This document shows, one piece after another, positions 7,854 through 18,075 of a stretch of DNA of 49,347 bases. This stretch comes from Flavobacteriaceae bacterium UBA1115. GTDB lineage: Bacteria > Bacteroidota > Bacteroidia > Flavobacteriales > Flavobacteriaceae. Below the pieces are notes generated by a model. The model did no database searches, was not told where the DNA came from, and saw only the letters and a program-made list of their open reading frames with translations. The stretch's first letter is position 1; each line of letters begins with the position of its first letter. The DNA is taken from positions 1 to 49,347 of the forward strand of contig DCBE01000058.1 of NCBI GenBank assembly GCA_002313325.1. The letters run 5' to 3'. Position numbers and translations under genes: made by a program.

Positions 7854-10377
7854 CTGTTTACTCCTCCCTCTTATTCTGTGTGTTGTGCTGTTTGGACTTA
7901 AACAGGCTAATGCGCAAGTGAACGCCTATGATAAAGGAAAGTTTTATGAACTTGGAGAAATTACCGTTACTGGCGTAAAAAGTTTTAGCCCACAAACTGT
8001 TGTGGCCTATACAGGACTCAAAAAAGGGCAGCGTATTCAAATCCCCGGAGAAGAAATTAGCACTACCATAAATAAATTGTGGAAGCTGGAACTCTTTAGT
8101 GATATTGAGTTTTTTATCACCAAAATTGAGGGAGAAGTAGTAGACTTGGAATTATACATTCAAGAATTACCTACGCTTTCTGAATACACCATTAAAGGGA
8201 TTAAAAAGGGTAAAATCGAAACCATTGTCAAAGACACTGATATAAAAAAAGGGAAAAAGCTCAGCAAAAACTTCCTTGCCACTACTAAAAACTACATTGA
8301 AAATAAGTACAAAAAAGAAGGCTTTCTAAACGCTAAAGTAACCATAGATACTAAACCAGATACAACAGATGTCAATAACCAAAAAATGCTGGTTTCTGTT
8401 GATCGTGGTGATCGGGTGAAGGTGCGCTCCATTTCTTTTGAGGGCAATAAAGTCTACAAGCCAAAAAAGTTGCGAAAAAAACTCAAAAATACGAAGTTAG
8501 AGTTCCCTGGTCGTTTTTGGAAGCGTTCAAAATACATTGTGGCTGATTTCGAAGACGATCTCAAGGAACTGCTTGATTTCTATAAAGAAAAAGGCTACCG
8601 CGATGCACGAATTATATCAGACAGTATTGTCGCAGACGACAACAAAATTGATGTTGTCGTAAAGGTGCAAGAAGGTAACAAATACTATTTTGGTAATGTT
8701 GATTTTATTGGCAATTCCGTTTACAGCGATGCACAGCTTAGCAGGGTGCTAGGTATTAAGCCTGGTGACACTTACAATGGGGTGCTGTTACGTAAGCGTA
8801 TTGCAGATCAAACAAAACCAGATGGTGATGATCTTACTAACCTATACCAAAACAACGGGTATTTGTTCTCAAGTATAAACCCAGTAGAAGTTAGCGCTGC
8901 AAATGATACCATCAACTTTGAAGTGCGTATTACTGAGGGCAAACCTGCCTATTTTAACCGAATTAGCGTTAAAGGAAACGACAGAACAAATGACCATGTT
9001 ATTTATAGAGAAATTCGCACACGCCCAGGTGAACTCTACAGCAAAGATAAAGTGGTGCGTTCGGTGCGAGAGTTAGGGCAATTGGGCTTTTTTGATGCAG
9101 AGCAAATATCCCCTGACTTTAAAGATGTTGATCCCAACGCAGGGACGGTAGACATTGAATACGGATTGGTTGAAAAAGGTGCAAGCCAAATTGAATTACA
9201 AGGGGGTTATGGAGGCGGTGGATTTATTGGAACCCTGGGGCTTTCATTCAATAACTTCTCTATGCGCAACATATTCAACAATAAAGAATACAAGCCGGTA
9301 CCTATGGGTGACGGGCAACAGTTAGCGCTTCGCCTTCAGGCGAGTCGCTTCTTTGAAACCTACAGTTTCTCATTCTCAGAACCTTGGTTGGGTGGAGAGC
9401 AACCTGTGCGTTTTTCTACTTCTATTTCGCAAACAACCCAGTACCGCTATAATTTTAGGACAGGTTTAGCAGATAAATCGCAATATTTTAAAATTCGTGG
9501 TATTAACTTTGGTTTGGCTAAACGCCTTCAAGTTCCTGATGACTACTTTACACTATCACAAACTATTGGCTACCAATATTTCGACTTAAACAATTACTAC
9601 ACTGGGCTGTTTACTTTTGGAGATGGAGTTTCCAACAACCTGTATTATGCCATAGCATTGTCTCGGAACAACACCTATACGAACCCTATATTCCCAACAG
9701 GTGGTTCCACATTTACTGTTGGAGCTAAGCTCACTTTCCCATATTCATTAGTAAATAATATTGATTATAGCAATTTGAAAAATCTAGCAGCATATCAAGA
9801 TGCAAACGGCAATCCTGACCAAGCTAAAATTGATCAAGAAAGGTTTAAATGGTTAGAATACTATAAGCTAAATTTTGAAGGCAGTTGGTATACACGCATC
9901 ATTGACAAATTAATATTGCGCACTCATGCTGAGTTTGGCTTTTTAGCTGCCTATAACCCTGATAGAGGAAACATTCCATTTGAGCGCTATTTCTTAGGTG
10001 GTGATGGACTTCAACAATATGCCATGGACGGTAGGGAAACCATCGCGCTAAGAGGGTATGAAAACCAATCGCTTTCCAGCAGAGATGGCTCAACGGTTTA
10101 CAACAAATTTTCGCTTGAACTGCGTTATCCCATAACATTAAAACCAAGTGCTTCCATATACGCCTTAAGTTTTTTAGAGGCGGGTAATGGTTATGACAAT
10201 TTTCGCGAGTTTAATCCGTTTAATAGTAAACGATCGGCAGGCTTTGGTATCCGAATTTTTATGCCCGCTTTTGGACTCCTAGGCATAGATTTTGGATATG
10301 GGTTTGATAGCGAAGTACCAAATGACTTAAACCCCAACGGATGGGAAACACACTTTATCATCGGTCAACAATTCTAA
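7825..10377 (+). CDS. bamA: Outer-membrane protein assembly factor BamA
   Basis: Core subunit of the machine that folds beta-barrel proteins into the outer membrane. The 850-residue product has a signal peptide ending at QANAQ (about residue 31), several POTRA domains (about residues 40-450, with motifs such as ITVTGVKSFSPQTV and FEGNKVYKPKKLRK), and a C-terminal 16-strand barrel ending in FIIGQQF, whose terminal aromatic residue is the barrel-recognition signal. The start is a TTG at 7825-7827 inside uppS; no ATG lies between it and the signal peptide, so TTG is favoured. The ompH-like chaperone genes follow directly, as in many bacteria. Confidence 0.96.
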   Translation: MEKQASNLLNCLLLPLILCVVLFGLKQANAQVNAYDKGKFYELGEITVTGVKSFSPQTVVAYTGLKKGQRIQIPGEEISTTINKLWKLELFSDIEFFITKIEGEVVDLELYIQELPTLSEYTIKGIKKGKIETIVKDTDIKKGKKLSKNFLATTKNYIENKYKKEGFLNAKVTIDTKPDTTDVNNQKMLVSVDRGDRVKVRSISFEGNKVYKPKKLRKKLKNTKLEFPGRFWKRSKYIVADFEDDLKELLDFYKEKGYRDARIISDSIVADDNKIDVVVKVQEGNKYYFGNVDFIGNSVYSDAQLSRVLGIKPGDTYNGVLLRKRIADQTKPDGDDLTNLYQNNGYLFSSINPVEVSAANDTINFEVRITEGKPAYFNRISVKGNDRTNDHVIYREIRTRPGELYSKDKVVRSVRELGQLGFFDAEQISPDFKDVDPNAGTVDIEYGLVEKGASQIELQGGYGGGGFIGTLGLSFNNFSMRNIFNNKEYKPVPMGDGQQLALRLQASRFFETYSFSFSEPWLGGEQPVRFSTSISQTTQYRYNFRTGLADKSQYFKIRGINFGLAKRLQVPDDYFTLSQTIGYQYFDLNNYYTGLFTFGDGVSNNLYYAIALSRNNTYTNPIFPTGGSTFTVGAKLTFPYSLVNNIDYSNLKNLAAYQDANGNPDQAKIDQERFKWLEYYKLNFEGSWYTRIIDKLILRTHAEFGFLAAYNPDRGNIPFERYFLGGDGLQQYAMDGRETIALRGYENQSLSSRDGSTVYNKFSLELRYPITLKPSASIYALSFLEAGNGYDNFREFNPFNSKRSAGFGIRIFMPAFGLLGIDFGYGFDSEVPNDLNPNGWETHFIIGQQF

Positions 10378-10388
10378 TTAAAAACCAA

Positions 10389-11312
10389 ATGAGTTTTTTT
10401 GGGACCTTATTGCTATGCTGTTTTGTAACGGGTGCTACATATGCGCAGCGCAATGTAAGGATAGGATTTTTGGACATTGACAAGGTGCTAGCAGCACACA
10501 GCGGCTTCTCTGAATCCAGTCAAGATTTAGAAGCCAAGATTTTGTCATGGCGAAACGAAATTGACATAAAACAAAAGGAATTAGATGAGCAAAAACAAGC
10601 GCTTGAAATTGAAAGACCATTGCTCACAGAAGAAATTGCCGAAGAACGCGAAGATGATATTGCCTTTGAACAAGATAAGCTAAATAAATATATTGAGCAA
10701 CGCTTTGGTGTTGAAGGCGACTGGGTTAAGCAAAAGCTACAATTAGCTCAGCCAGCTCAAGATGAAATACTTACTGCAATAAGAGATGTTGCTACTGATA
10801 GAAAACTAAATTATGTTTTTGACAGTACTGCTGATATTCTAGTGCTACATTCTGAAAAAAAATACGATATTAGCGAACTTGTTATTCGATACATAGAAAT
10901 TGAAGACAAAAAAAAGGCTCAAGCTTATTTGGCTGAAACCAAAAAGGAAGAACGCAATGACCGCTCTAATCCTTCACTTGATGAGAGAAGAAAAAAAATA
11001 GAGCAACAAAAAGCGGAGCGCAAAGAGCTTTATGAACAACGCAAGGCCGAACGCCAGCGTAAAAAAGAAGCTAAACGATCGGGGAATAAAACCACAAGCG
11101 AGGCTGCTTCTGGTCAAACCCCAGAGGAAAAGCAAGCGGCCAAGAAAGCGGAATACGAACTTAAAAAACAAGAACGTGAAGCGGAAGCCGCCCGAAAGAG
11201 AAAAGAAAAAGAAGAAGCACTAGCCAAACGTAAAAAAGAACGGCTAGAAGAACTTGAAAAAAGAAAAAAAGAATTTGAAGAAAAACGCAAAAAAGCACAA
11301 CAAAAAAAGTAA
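10389..11312 (+). CDS. OmpH/Skp-family periplasmic chaperone, long charged tail
   Basis: Predicted periplasmic chaperone that keeps unfolded outer-membrane proteins soluble. The start at 10389 gives a clean signal peptide MSFFGTLLLCCFVTGATYAQ; an upstream in-frame start inside bamA would bury it. Residues 20-170 carry the Skp core with RIGFLDIDKVLAAHSGF and a long coiled coil. The last 130 or so residues are almost wholly K, E, R, A and Q, in irregular heptad-like runs, predicted as a single charged helix. Such long tails are common in the first of the two flavobacterial OmpH copies. It is 11 bases after bamA and 19 before the second copy. Confidence 0.9.
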   Translation: MSFFGTLLLCCFVTGATYAQRNVRIGFLDIDKVLAAHSGFSESSQDLEAKILSWRNEIDIKQKELDEQKQALEIERPLLTEEIAEEREDDIAFEQDKLNKYIEQRFGVEGDWVKQKLQLAQPAQDEILTAIRDVATDRKLNYVFDSTADILVLHSEKKYDISELVIRYIEIEDKKKAQAYLAETKKEERNDRSNPSLDERRKKIEQQKAERKELYEQRKAERQRKKEAKRSGNKTTSEAASGQTPEEKQAAKKAEYELKKQEREAEAARKRKEKEEALAKRKKERLEELEKRKKEFEEKRKKAQQKK

Positions 11313-11331
11313 CCTTAATTAACTCAATACA

Positions 11332-11835
11332 ATGAAATATTTATCTACTCTATTAATAGCCGTAATCTTAATGCTTGGCAGTGCAACTTATGCACAAAGT
11401 AAAGTGGCACACCTAGACTTCCAAAAGCTCATAAGCGAAATGCCCAGTGTAATTGCCGCTCAGGAAGAAGTGCAAAAACTAGAAAAAGATTACCAAACGG
11501 AAATCGAAGCTTCCATAAAAGAATACCAAACCAAACTGCAAACGTATTCTGCTGAGGCTGAAAACCAAACAGACGTGACCAATCAAGCCCGTCAACAAGA
11601 GTTGGCTGGTATGGAGCAAAATATCCAACAGTTTCGTCAAACAGCTTCTCAAGACATTCAAAAGAAGCAAGCAGATCTGTTGCGTCCTATTATTGAAAAT
11701 GCCCGTGCTAAGGTGCAAGAAGTTGCCAAAGCACAAGGATTTGACTATGTAGTTGATGCAAGCCTTGGTGGCGCTTTATTGATGGCTGAAGGCAAAGACC
11801 TTGCGCCAGAGGTCAAAAAAGCATTGGGCATCTAA
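11332..11835 (+). CDS. OmpH/Skp-family periplasmic chaperone
   Basis: Second Skp-like chaperone, 167 residues. The signal peptide is MKYLSTLLIAVILMLGSATYAQ. The mature part starts KVAHLDFQKLISEMPS, then a long coiled coil (about residues 40-125, rich in Q, E, K) forms the tentacles, and GFDYVVDAS returns to the trimeric beta core. Length matches E. coli Skp, unlike the longer copy just upstream, so the pair probably arose by duplication. The gene closes the envelope operon and is followed by a strong intrinsic terminator. The name skp/ompH is used loosely in this phylum, so no symbol is given. Confidence 0.94.
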   Translation: MKYLSTLLIAVILMLGSATYAQSKVAHLDFQKLISEMPSVIAAQEEVQKLEKDYQTEIEASIKEYQTKLQTYSAEAENQTDVTNQARQQELAGMEQNIQQFRQTASQDIQKKQADLLRPIIENARAKVQEVAKAQGFDYVVDASLGGALLMAEGKDLAPEVKKALGI

Positions 11836-11860
11836 ACCCATCAAAACATATTATCTTCAA

Positions 11861-11890
11861 AAAACTGCCTCCTTTCGAGGCAGTTTTTTT
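11861..11890 (+). terminator. Intrinsic terminator of the nadK-ompH envelope operon
   Basis: Perfect 11-bp stem (AAAACTGCCTC pairing with GAGGCAGTTTT), 5-base loop CTTTC, then a T run. It separates the envelope operon from murI, which begins 10 bases later. Confidence 0.92.
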
Positions 11891-11900
11891 ATTTTTAAGC

Positions 11901-12674
11901 ATGCATACGAAACCCATTGGTGTTTTTGATTCTGGAATAGGCGGATTGTCTGTGCTCAATGCACTTAAAGAAATGCTTCCCCATGAAGACATTCTTTACG
12001 TAGCCGATCAAGCTTATATACCTTACGGCAAAAGAAGAAAAGAAACCATCACGGCACGTGCTGTGGCCATTACCAATTGGTTGGTCGCACAAGATTGCAA
12101 ACTAGTCGTAGTGGCCTGTAACACCGCAACAACGAATGCTGTTGCACAACTTAGAGCACAATTTTCGATCCCCTTTGTAGGCATTGAACCCGCCATAAAG
12201 CCCGCGGCATTGGGCAGCCAGACAGGAGTGATAGGCGTGTTGGCAACTGCCGGAACACTTGCCAGCACCCTCTTTCAAACAACCTCTCAAGATTATACGC
12301 AAGGACTGGAAGTAATCAGCCAGGTGGGGCATGGATTGGTAAGCTTGGTGGAAAAAGGTAAAGCCAACAGTGAAATAACTAAAAAACAATTGCGTGAAAT
12401 ATTATCTCCCATGCTTGAAAAGCCCATTGACCACTTGGTCCTGGGGTGTACCCACTATCCTTTTTTAACGCAAACTCTAAAAAAAATACTTCCCAAAAAT
12501 ATAACCATTGTGGATTGTAGTGCAGCTGTTGCCAAGCAAACCAACAGATTACTCGAAGTACGCAACCTCCATAACACAAAGGGTGGCAAGACTATCTATT
12601 ACAGCACAGCAACTCCAAAAATTGACGTCTGGAACTCTTTTGGTGTATCAGAAGTTAATCAGGTAGAAATTTAG
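11901..12674 (+). CDS. murI: Glutamate racemase
   Basis: Interconverts L- and D-glutamate to supply D-Glu for peptidoglycan. The 257-residue product has GVFDSGIGGLSVL at the N-terminus and the two catalytic cysteines, Cys73 in VACNTATTNA and Cys182 in LGCTHYPFL. Length and motif spacing are normal. The gene follows the operon terminator closely; a TATTTTTA sequence just upstream (near 11890) resembles the -7 element with one mismatch. Its stop codon overlaps the stop of the converging gamma-carbonic-anhydrase pseudogene by 4 bases. Confidence 0.97.
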   Translation: MHTKPIGVFDSGIGGLSVLNALKEMLPHEDILYVADQAYIPYGKRRKETITARAVAITNWLVAQDCKLVVVACNTATTNAVAQLRAQFSIPFVGIEPAIKPAALGSQTGVIGVLATAGTLASTLFQTTSQDYTQGLEVISQVGHGLVSLVEKGKANSEITKKQLREILSPMLEKPIDHLVLGCTHYPFLTQTLKKILPKNITIVDCSAAVAKQTNRLLEVRNLHNTKGGKTIYYSTATPKIDVWNSFGVSEVNQVEI

Positions 12675-13094
12675 TCCTTAAACCAGCTTGCATATAAGCT
12701 GTAGTTTTTTGCAATACGTGCTATTTCTACTGAGATAAGTTCTGGGGAGGTGTCCTTAATCTTTTTTGCAGACATACCGCCAAATACCGATCTAGCGGGT
12801 ACTTTGGTGTTATTAATAACTACCGCTCCGGCAGCAATGATACTGTTGGATTCCACAACAGCGTCATCCATAATAATAGCCCCCATACCAACCAATACGT
12901 TACGTGAATAACAGCTCCGTCTTGGATGTTGACATTGTTCCCTATGCGAATAGGATGTACATCGCCGCGTACTACGGCCTGAAACCACAACGAGCAAGAA
13001 TCGCCCATTACCACATCTCCAATAAGGTTGGCGTTATCAGCAAAAAAACAATTCTCACCATACGAAGGCGTATGATTTAGGTTTTAATTAGCAT
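12671..13094 (-). pseudogene. Gamma-carbonic anhydrase/YrdA-type hexapeptide protein, broken
   Basis: Two adjoining minus-strand frames give one family. The upstream part reads HTPSYGENCFFADN, then MGDSCSLWFQAVVRGDVHPI and GNNVNIQDGAVIH. The downstream part reads NVLVGMGAIIMDDAVVESNS to the natural C-terminus ASWFKD. Between them about 29 residues expected in this left-handed beta-helix family are missing, including the segment with two of the three zinc-binding histidines, and the frame changes (junction near 12895-12906). A second lesion lies at the N-terminus: ATG at 13092-13094 gives MLIK, then TAA; restoring one A in the AAAA run gives MLIKNLNHTPSYG. Two independent lesions make a true pseudogene more likely than a sequencing error. 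Confidence 0.9.
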
Positions 13095-13148
13095 ACTGCA
13101 AAGTACAAAAATCTGCGGTGTACATTCAACTGCTATGGTTCTAATACG

Positions 13149-13156
13149 TATTTTTG
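13149..13156 (+). promoter_or_regulatory. -7 promoter element for the NifU-family gene
   Basis: TATTTTTG matches TAnnTTTG and ends 12 bases before the ATG at 13169. No clear -33 element was found. Confidence 0.5.
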
Positions 13157-13168
13157 TATAAAAATGCT

Positions 13169-14041
13169 ATGAGCCGTTTTCGCATATTACCGTCTGAAAA
13201 TCCAGATTTGCTTGTTTTAAGTACTGAAACCCCACTTGTTGAACGTGCCTATTCGTTTAATAATGTTTCTGAAACCAACGAAGTTCCGCTGGCACAGCAA
13301 TTGTTTTACTTACCTTTTGTGAAAGCTGTAACCCTCAACGGTACCCAAATGACATTGGAGCGTTTTCCCATTGTGGAATGGAGCGATGTGCAAGAGGAAG
13401 TGATTGAACAGTTAGAAAAGTATCTCGATGAAGGCGGAGCAGTTACCAAAACAAAAAAAGCAGCTCCAGCTAGTGTTTATGCCGAAAGCACGCCCAACCC
13501 TGCTGTAATGAAATTTGTGGCAAATAAAAAACTGGTGCCCGCCAGTGTGGAATTTACTTCCATAGATACAACCCAAGATGCGCCCCTAGCACAAGCTTTA
13601 TTCCACTTTCCTTTTGTCAAAGAAGTATACATGGACGAAAACTTTGTGTCCATAACTAAATACGAAACTTCAACTTGGGAAGAAGTAGTGCAACAAGTAC
13701 GCACTTTTATTAGAGAGTACATTGCGGAAAACAAACCCGTATTGTCCCCTAGCTTCAGTCCATTTTTGAAAGAGGAAGCAAATGTTGAAATTAATTACAC
13801 ACCAACCGAGCAAGAGATTGTACGGATATTGGATGAATACATCAAGCCTGCTGTAGCTTCTGATGGCGGGAATATTGTGTTTCAATCTTTTGATGAAAAC
13901 GCAAAGGCCGTCCACGTCGTCTTGCAAGGCGCTTGTAGTGGTTGCCCTTCGTCTACATTTACCCTTAAGAATGGTATCGAAACCATGATGCGCGAAATGC
14001 TTCCTGGAAAAGTTGAGCAAGTGGTGGCTATTAATGGTTAA
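13169..14041 (+). CDS. NifU/Nfu-family iron-sulfur cluster scaffold
   Basis: Predicted cytosolic carrier that assembles or delivers Fe-S clusters. The 290-residue product holds two tandem Nfu N-terminal-like domains (about 10-90 and 105-190; the second begins [15 protein letters not shown]) and a C-terminal NifU domain (about 210-290) with the cluster-binding Cys256-x-x-Cys259 in GACSGCPSS. The double N-domain form is common in Flavobacteriia. The ATG at 13169 is preferred over a TTG five codons upstream because it opens the conserved MSRFRI region. Its end overlaps the stop of odhB by 4 bases in convergent orientation. Confidence 0.93.
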   Translation: MSRFRILPSENPDLLVLSTETPLVERAYSFNNVSETNEVPLAQQLFYLPFVKAVTLNGTQMTLERFPIVEWSDVQEEVIEQLEKYLDEGGAVTKTKKAAPASVYAESTPNPAVMKFVANKKLVPASVEFTSIDTTQDAPLAQALFHFPFVKEVYMDENFVSITKYETSTWEEVVQQVRTFIREYIAENKPVLSPSFSPFLKEEANVEINYTPTEQEIVRILDEYIKPAVASDGGNIVFQSFDENAKAVHVVLQGACSGCPSSTFTLKNGIETMMREMLPGKVEQVVAING

Positions 14042-15240
14042 AGTGCCAATGCTTTTTTGACATCACCATCCATCAGTAAGTTGACGGGGTCTTCTAGTGC
14101 TTCTTTTACAGCTACCAAAAATCCTACACTTTCGCGTCCATCAATAATGCGATGGTCATATGAAAGCGCCACATACATCATAGGGTGAATTTCAACCTTA
14201 CCATCAACAGCAATTGGACGTTGTAAAATATTGTGCATGCCTAAAATAGCTGATTGTGGTGGATTGATAATTGGTGTTGAAAGCATAGATCCAAAAACCC
14301 CTCCATTGGAGATGGTAAAGGTCCCACCTGTCATTTCATCAACAGTGATTTGTCCATCACGTGCTCGGATTGCTAAACGCTTAATTTCGGTCTCTACATC
14401 CTTAAAGTCCATGGATCCAGCATTTCGAACTACAGGGACCATAAGCCCTTTAGGTCCCGAAACGGCTACACTAATATCACAGTAGTCGTGCAATATTTGT
14501 TCGTTGTCATCAATCATGGAGTTTACCTCTGGGAATTCTTTTAATGCACGGACTACGGCTTTGGTGAAAAAGCTCATAAACCCAAGTCCAACTCCGTGTT
14601 TTGCTTTAAAGGCTTCCTTATACTCGGCCCGCAAGTCAAAAATGGGTGACATATTGACCTCATTAAATGTAGTAAGCATGGCTGTTTCATTTTTGGCAGC
14701 AACCAAGCGTTCAGCTACTTTTCGGCGTAGCATGGACATTTTCTTACGAGATAATGGCCTGTCACCTACTGAGGTTCCCATTGAAGGAACAGCATTTACG
14801 GCGTCTTCTTTTGTTATACGGCCGTCACGACCGGTGCCTGGAATAGCAGCTGTATCTATTCCCTTTTCAGCAATAATTTTTCGAGCTGCTGGTGAGGCTG
14901 TGCCAGTAGCATAAGATGTTTGCGCGGGAGCAGTTGTTGTTGAAGCTTGTGAAACGGTTGCTTTGTCCGGAGCAGGTTTTATATCCGGACCTTTTGGCTT
15001 GATTGCAGCAGTGTCTATATGACATACTATGGCGCCTACAGCAATCGCATCACCTTCTTCGGCCTTAAGTGTAATGATTCCACTCTCCTCCGCGGGGAGC
15101 TCAAGGGTAGCCTTGTCGGAATCGACTTCGGCAATGGTTTGATCTTTTTCTACATAATCACCATCACTAACCAACCATTCGGCTATTTCTACTTCTGATA
15201 TTGATTCGCCCGGAGAGGGCACTTTCATTTCTAAAATCAT
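14038..15240 (-). CDS. odhB: 2-oxoglutarate dehydrogenase E2, dihydrolipoyl succinyltransferase
   Basis: Transfers the succinyl group to CoA in the 2-oxoglutarate dehydrogenase complex of the TCA cycle. The 400-residue product has an N-terminal lipoyl domain with the lipoylated Lys43 in [10 protein letters not shown], a linker rich in A, P and T, a peripheral subunit-binding domain (about residues 118-155, [15 protein letters not shown]), and the catalytic core ending in [15 protein letters not shown] with active-site His363 and Asp367. It lies 21 bases downstream of sucA and must be co-transcribed with it. The E3 subunit gene is not in the window. Confidence 0.97.
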   Translation of the reverse strand: MILEMKVPSPGESISEVEIAEWLVSDGDYVEKDQTIAEVDSDKATLELPAEESGIITLKAEEGDAIAVGAIVCHIDTAAIKPKGPDIKPAPDKATVSQASTTTAPAQTSYATGTASPAARKIIAEKGIDTAAIPGTGRDGRITKEDAVNAVPSMGTSVGDRPLSRKKMSMLRRKVAERLVAAKNETAMLTTFNEVNMSPIFDLRAEYKEAFKAKHGVGLGFMSFFTKAVVRALKEFPEVNSMIDDNEQILHDYCDISVAVSGPKGLMVPVVRNAGSMDFKDVETEIKRLAIRARDGQITVDEMTGGTFTISNGGVFGSMLSTPIINPPQSAILGMHNILQRPIAVDGKVEIHPMMYVALSYDHRIIDGRESVGFLVAVKEALEDPVNLLMDGDVKKALAL

Positions 15241-15261
15241 AACTCCTGTTTTGGCGCTGCT

Positions 15262-18000
15262 CTAGCGCATATTGTCTTTGGTTTTATCAAATACGTACTC
15301 AATAATTTCTTTATGGCGTCGCTTGGATCGTGTTGAACTTCCAGCTGCAGGGGCACCGTAAAAACGGCGAGATGCAACACGGAAATCCCGTGCTTGCGGA
15401 AGATGTAACAATAAATGTCCATATGCGCCCATGTTTCGTGGCTCTTCCTGTGCCCACACCACTTCTGCTTTGGCATACTTTTTCATAACCGCGGCTATCT
15501 CATCTTTAGGCAAGGGGAATAATTGTTCAAGGCGAACCAATGCCACATCTTTACGCTGTTTGGTTTCGCGGGCATCAAATAAGTCGTAATAAAACTTACC
15601 TGTACAAAATACAAGTGTCTTTACCTCCTTAGGCTTAACTGTGTCATCATCAATTAAAGGCATAAACTGACCTTTTGCCAAAGATTCTTTGGAAGAAACG
15701 ACCATTGGATGTCGCAATAAACTTTTTGGTGTAAATACCACCAATGGTTTTCGATATGTTGATTTAAGCTGCCGCCGTAACATATGGAACAGATTGGCCG
15801 GTGAAGTTACATCAGCCACGAACATATTGTCTTTGGCGCATAGCTGTAAATAGCGTTCCATGCGAGCAGAAGAATGCTCGGCACCCTGTCCTTCATAACC
15901 ATGGGGGAGAAACAAAACCAAACCATTCTGCATTTTCCATTTGTCTTCAGCAGATGAAAGGTATTGGTCAATCATAATTTGTGCGCCGTTACTAAAATCA
16001 CCAAACTGCGCTTCCCATACAGTTAAGGCACTTGGGCTGGCCATGGCAAAACCATAGTCATATCCCATAACGCCATATTCAGAAAGAGAAGAGTTAAAGA
16101 TATTAAAGCGACCTTGAGATTTGTCCAAACTATTTAAAAGAATTACTTCTTCTTCAGAATCTTCGACCTTCATGACGGCATGGCGATGAGAGAATGTACC
16201 GCGCTCAACATCCTGCCCGGAAATACGAACATCATGCCCTTCTGAAAGTAAGGAGCCGTATGCCAGCAACTCGCCCATGGCCCAATCCAATTGATTACGC
16301 TCAAAATACATGGCCTTTCGGTCTTTTACCAAGCGCTGTGTTTTACGCATGAATTTTTTATTTGAAGGCAGTTCGGTAAGTGTACTTGCAATGGCATCCA
16401 ATTTTTTGAGCTCAATGGTGGTGTCAACAGCCTGCAGCATGTCTTTTTGCTTGGCACGTTGATATCCAGTCCATTCGTCTTTCATGAATGGTGTGATAAT
16501 TGTATTGGAAGCCTGTCGAGCATCTTCGAGCTTTTTTTCAAGTGTTTGCTTATAATCGGCTTCCATCTGGTTCAAATCAACTTGCTTAATAACACCTTTA
16601 GACATCAGTTTGGCAGCGTAGATATCTCGTGGGTTTTTATGCTTACCTATGGATTTGTAAAGCTTAGGTTGCGTAAATCGTGGTTCGTCTCCTTCGTTAT
16701 GGCCATATTTTCTGTAGCCAAGCAAGTCAATAAATACATCACGTGAAAAACGGTTGCGATAGGCCAAAGCAAAATGCATGGCATGAACCACAGCCTCTAC
16801 GTCATCAGCATTTATATGCAACACAGGTGAAAGGGTAACCTTGGCAACATCTGTGCAATAGGTGCTTGAACGCCCATCTAGGTAATTGGTGGTAAAGCCT
16901 ATTTGGTTATTGACCACAATATGTATTGTACCGCCTGTTCTGTAGCCATCGAGTTGTGCCATTTGCACTACTTCATATACCACTCCCTGACCTGCAATAG
17001 CAGCATCACCATGAATGAGAATGGGCATTACTTTTCGGGTATTGCCATTGTAATTATTATCTTGTTTTGCACGTGCAATACCTTCCACTACAGCGTTCAC
17101 TGCTTCTAGATGAGAAGGGTTGGGTGCAATATTCATGTTTACTTGATAGCCTGCATCTGTGAGGCGTTTTGAGGTCCATCCTAGGTGATACTTAACGTCT
17201 CCGTCAAATACCTCCTCTTCATAGTCTTTCCCATCAAACTCACTAAAAATGTCTTGAGCGGGCTTACCAAAAATATTGGTCAGCGTATTGAGACGACCTC
17301 TGTGCGCCATGCCAACCACAAACTCCTCTACCCCGCCTTTGGCAGCGCCTTCAATCAAGGCATCTAAGGCAGGAATCAAGGATTCGCCTCCTTCTAAGGA
17401 AAAGCGTTTTTGGCCTACATATTTGGTGTGTAGGAAGCTCTCAAAAGCAACGGCCTCATTTAGTTTTTTAAGAATATGCTTTTTTTCGTTATCATCAAAT
17501 GATGGATGATTACCGTTCTTGTTGATCCATTTTTGAATCCAGTTTACGCGTTGCGGATGACGAATAAACATATACTCCAAACCTATGGATTCGCAGTAGA
17601 TACGCTCCAAGTGCACAATGATATCAGCCAGTTTTGCCGGGCCAATGCCTATGATTTCGCCAGCCGAAAATACCGTGTCCAGATCTTGGTGGGTCAATCC
17701 AAAATTTTCGATAGCAAGGGTTGGCTTGTATTTTCTACGTTCTCGTACAGGGTTGGTCCGTGTAAAGAGGTGTCCACTTCCGCGGTAACCATCAATAAGT
17801 TTTACGACGCGGAATTCTTTGAGAACAGACTGTGGAACCTTTTCATCAGCATATTCAGCACCATTTTCTACACCAAAGTCAAATCCTTGGAAAAAGGCAC
17901 GCCAGCTAGGCTCTACGCTATCAGGGTTTATGAGGTATTGGTCGTAAAGCTGCGCAAAATGAGCCGTATGGGCTGCATTGAGAAACGAATACTTGTCCAT
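15262..18000 (-). CDS. sucA: 2-oxoglutarate dehydrogenase E1 component
   Basis: Thiamin-diphosphate-dependent decarboxylase that commits 2-oxoglutarate in the TCA cycle. The 912-residue product has the N-terminal E2-binding region, with the signature FLNAAHTAHFAQLYDQYL at the start and EPSWRAFFQGFDFG. The ThDP domain includes GMAHRGRLNTL, HGDAAIAGQGVVYE and NNQIGFTT, and the transketolase-like domain has GHDVRISGQDVERGTF and QEEPRNMGAYG near the end. Length matches the family. A TAnnTTTG element lies upstream of the start and odhB follows. Confidence 0.98.
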   Translation of the reverse strand: MDKYSFLNAAHTAHFAQLYDQYLINPDSVEPSWRAFFQGFDFGVENGAEYADEKVPQSVLKEFRVVKLIDGYRGSGHLFTRTNPVRERRKYKPTLAIENFGLTHQDLDTVFSAGEIIGIGPAKLADIIVHLERIYCESIGLEYMFIRHPQRVNWIQKWINKNGNHPSFDDNEKKHILKKLNEAVAFESFLHTKYVGQKRFSLEGGESLIPALDALIEGAAKGGVEEFVVGMAHRGRLNTLTNIFGKPAQDIFSEFDGKDYEEEVFDGDVKYHLGWTSKRLTDAGYQVNMNIAPNPSHLEAVNAVVEGIARAKQDNNYNGNTRKVMPILIHGDAAIAGQGVVYEVVQMAQLDGYRTGGTIHIVVNNQIGFTTNYLDGRSSTYCTDVAKVTLSPVLHINADDVEAVVHAMHFALAYRNRFSRDVFIDLLGYRKYGHNEGDEPRFTQPKLYKSIGKHKNPRDIYAAKLMSKGVIKQVDLNQMEADYKQTLEKKLEDARQASNTIITPFMKDEWTGYQRAKQKDMLQAVDTTIELKKLDAIASTLTELPSNKKFMRKTQRLVKDRKAMYFERNQLDWAMGELLAYGSLLSEGHDVRISGQDVERGTFSHRHAVMKVEDSEEEVILLNSLDKSQGRFNIFNSSLSEYGVMGYDYGFAMASPSALTVWEAQFGDFSNGAQIMIDQYLSSAEDKWKMQNGLVLFLPHGYEGQGAEHSSARMERYLQLCAKDNMFVADVTSPANLFHMLRRQLKSTYRKPLVVFTPKSLLRHPMVVSSKESLAKGQFMPLIDDDTVKPKEVKTLVFCTGKFYYDLFDARETKQRKDVALVRLEQLFPLPKDEIAAVMKKYAKAEVVWAQEEPRNMGAYGHLLLHLPQARDFRVASRRFYGAPAAGSSTRSKRRHKEIIEYVFDKTKDNMR

Positions 18001-18020
18001 CTAGGAGTGGTTGTACTAAA

Positions 18021-18028
18021 CAAATGTA
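18021..18028 (-). promoter_or_regulatory. -7 promoter element for sucA-odhB
   Basis: The minus strand reads TACATTTG, matching TAnnTTTG, ending 20 bases before the sucA ATG. The divergent umuC promoter lies about 70 bases away. Confidence 0.55.
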
Positions 18029-18075
18029 CTGTATTTGCGTTTATTAACGCAGGATTTAGTTGAAAAAAACTATTT

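Noticed and set aside
10975..11310. K/E-rich stretch in the first OmpH-like gene as a DNA repeat array
   Set aside because: No fixed repeat unit is visible; it is low-complexity coding sequence for a charged coiled coil, common in this family.
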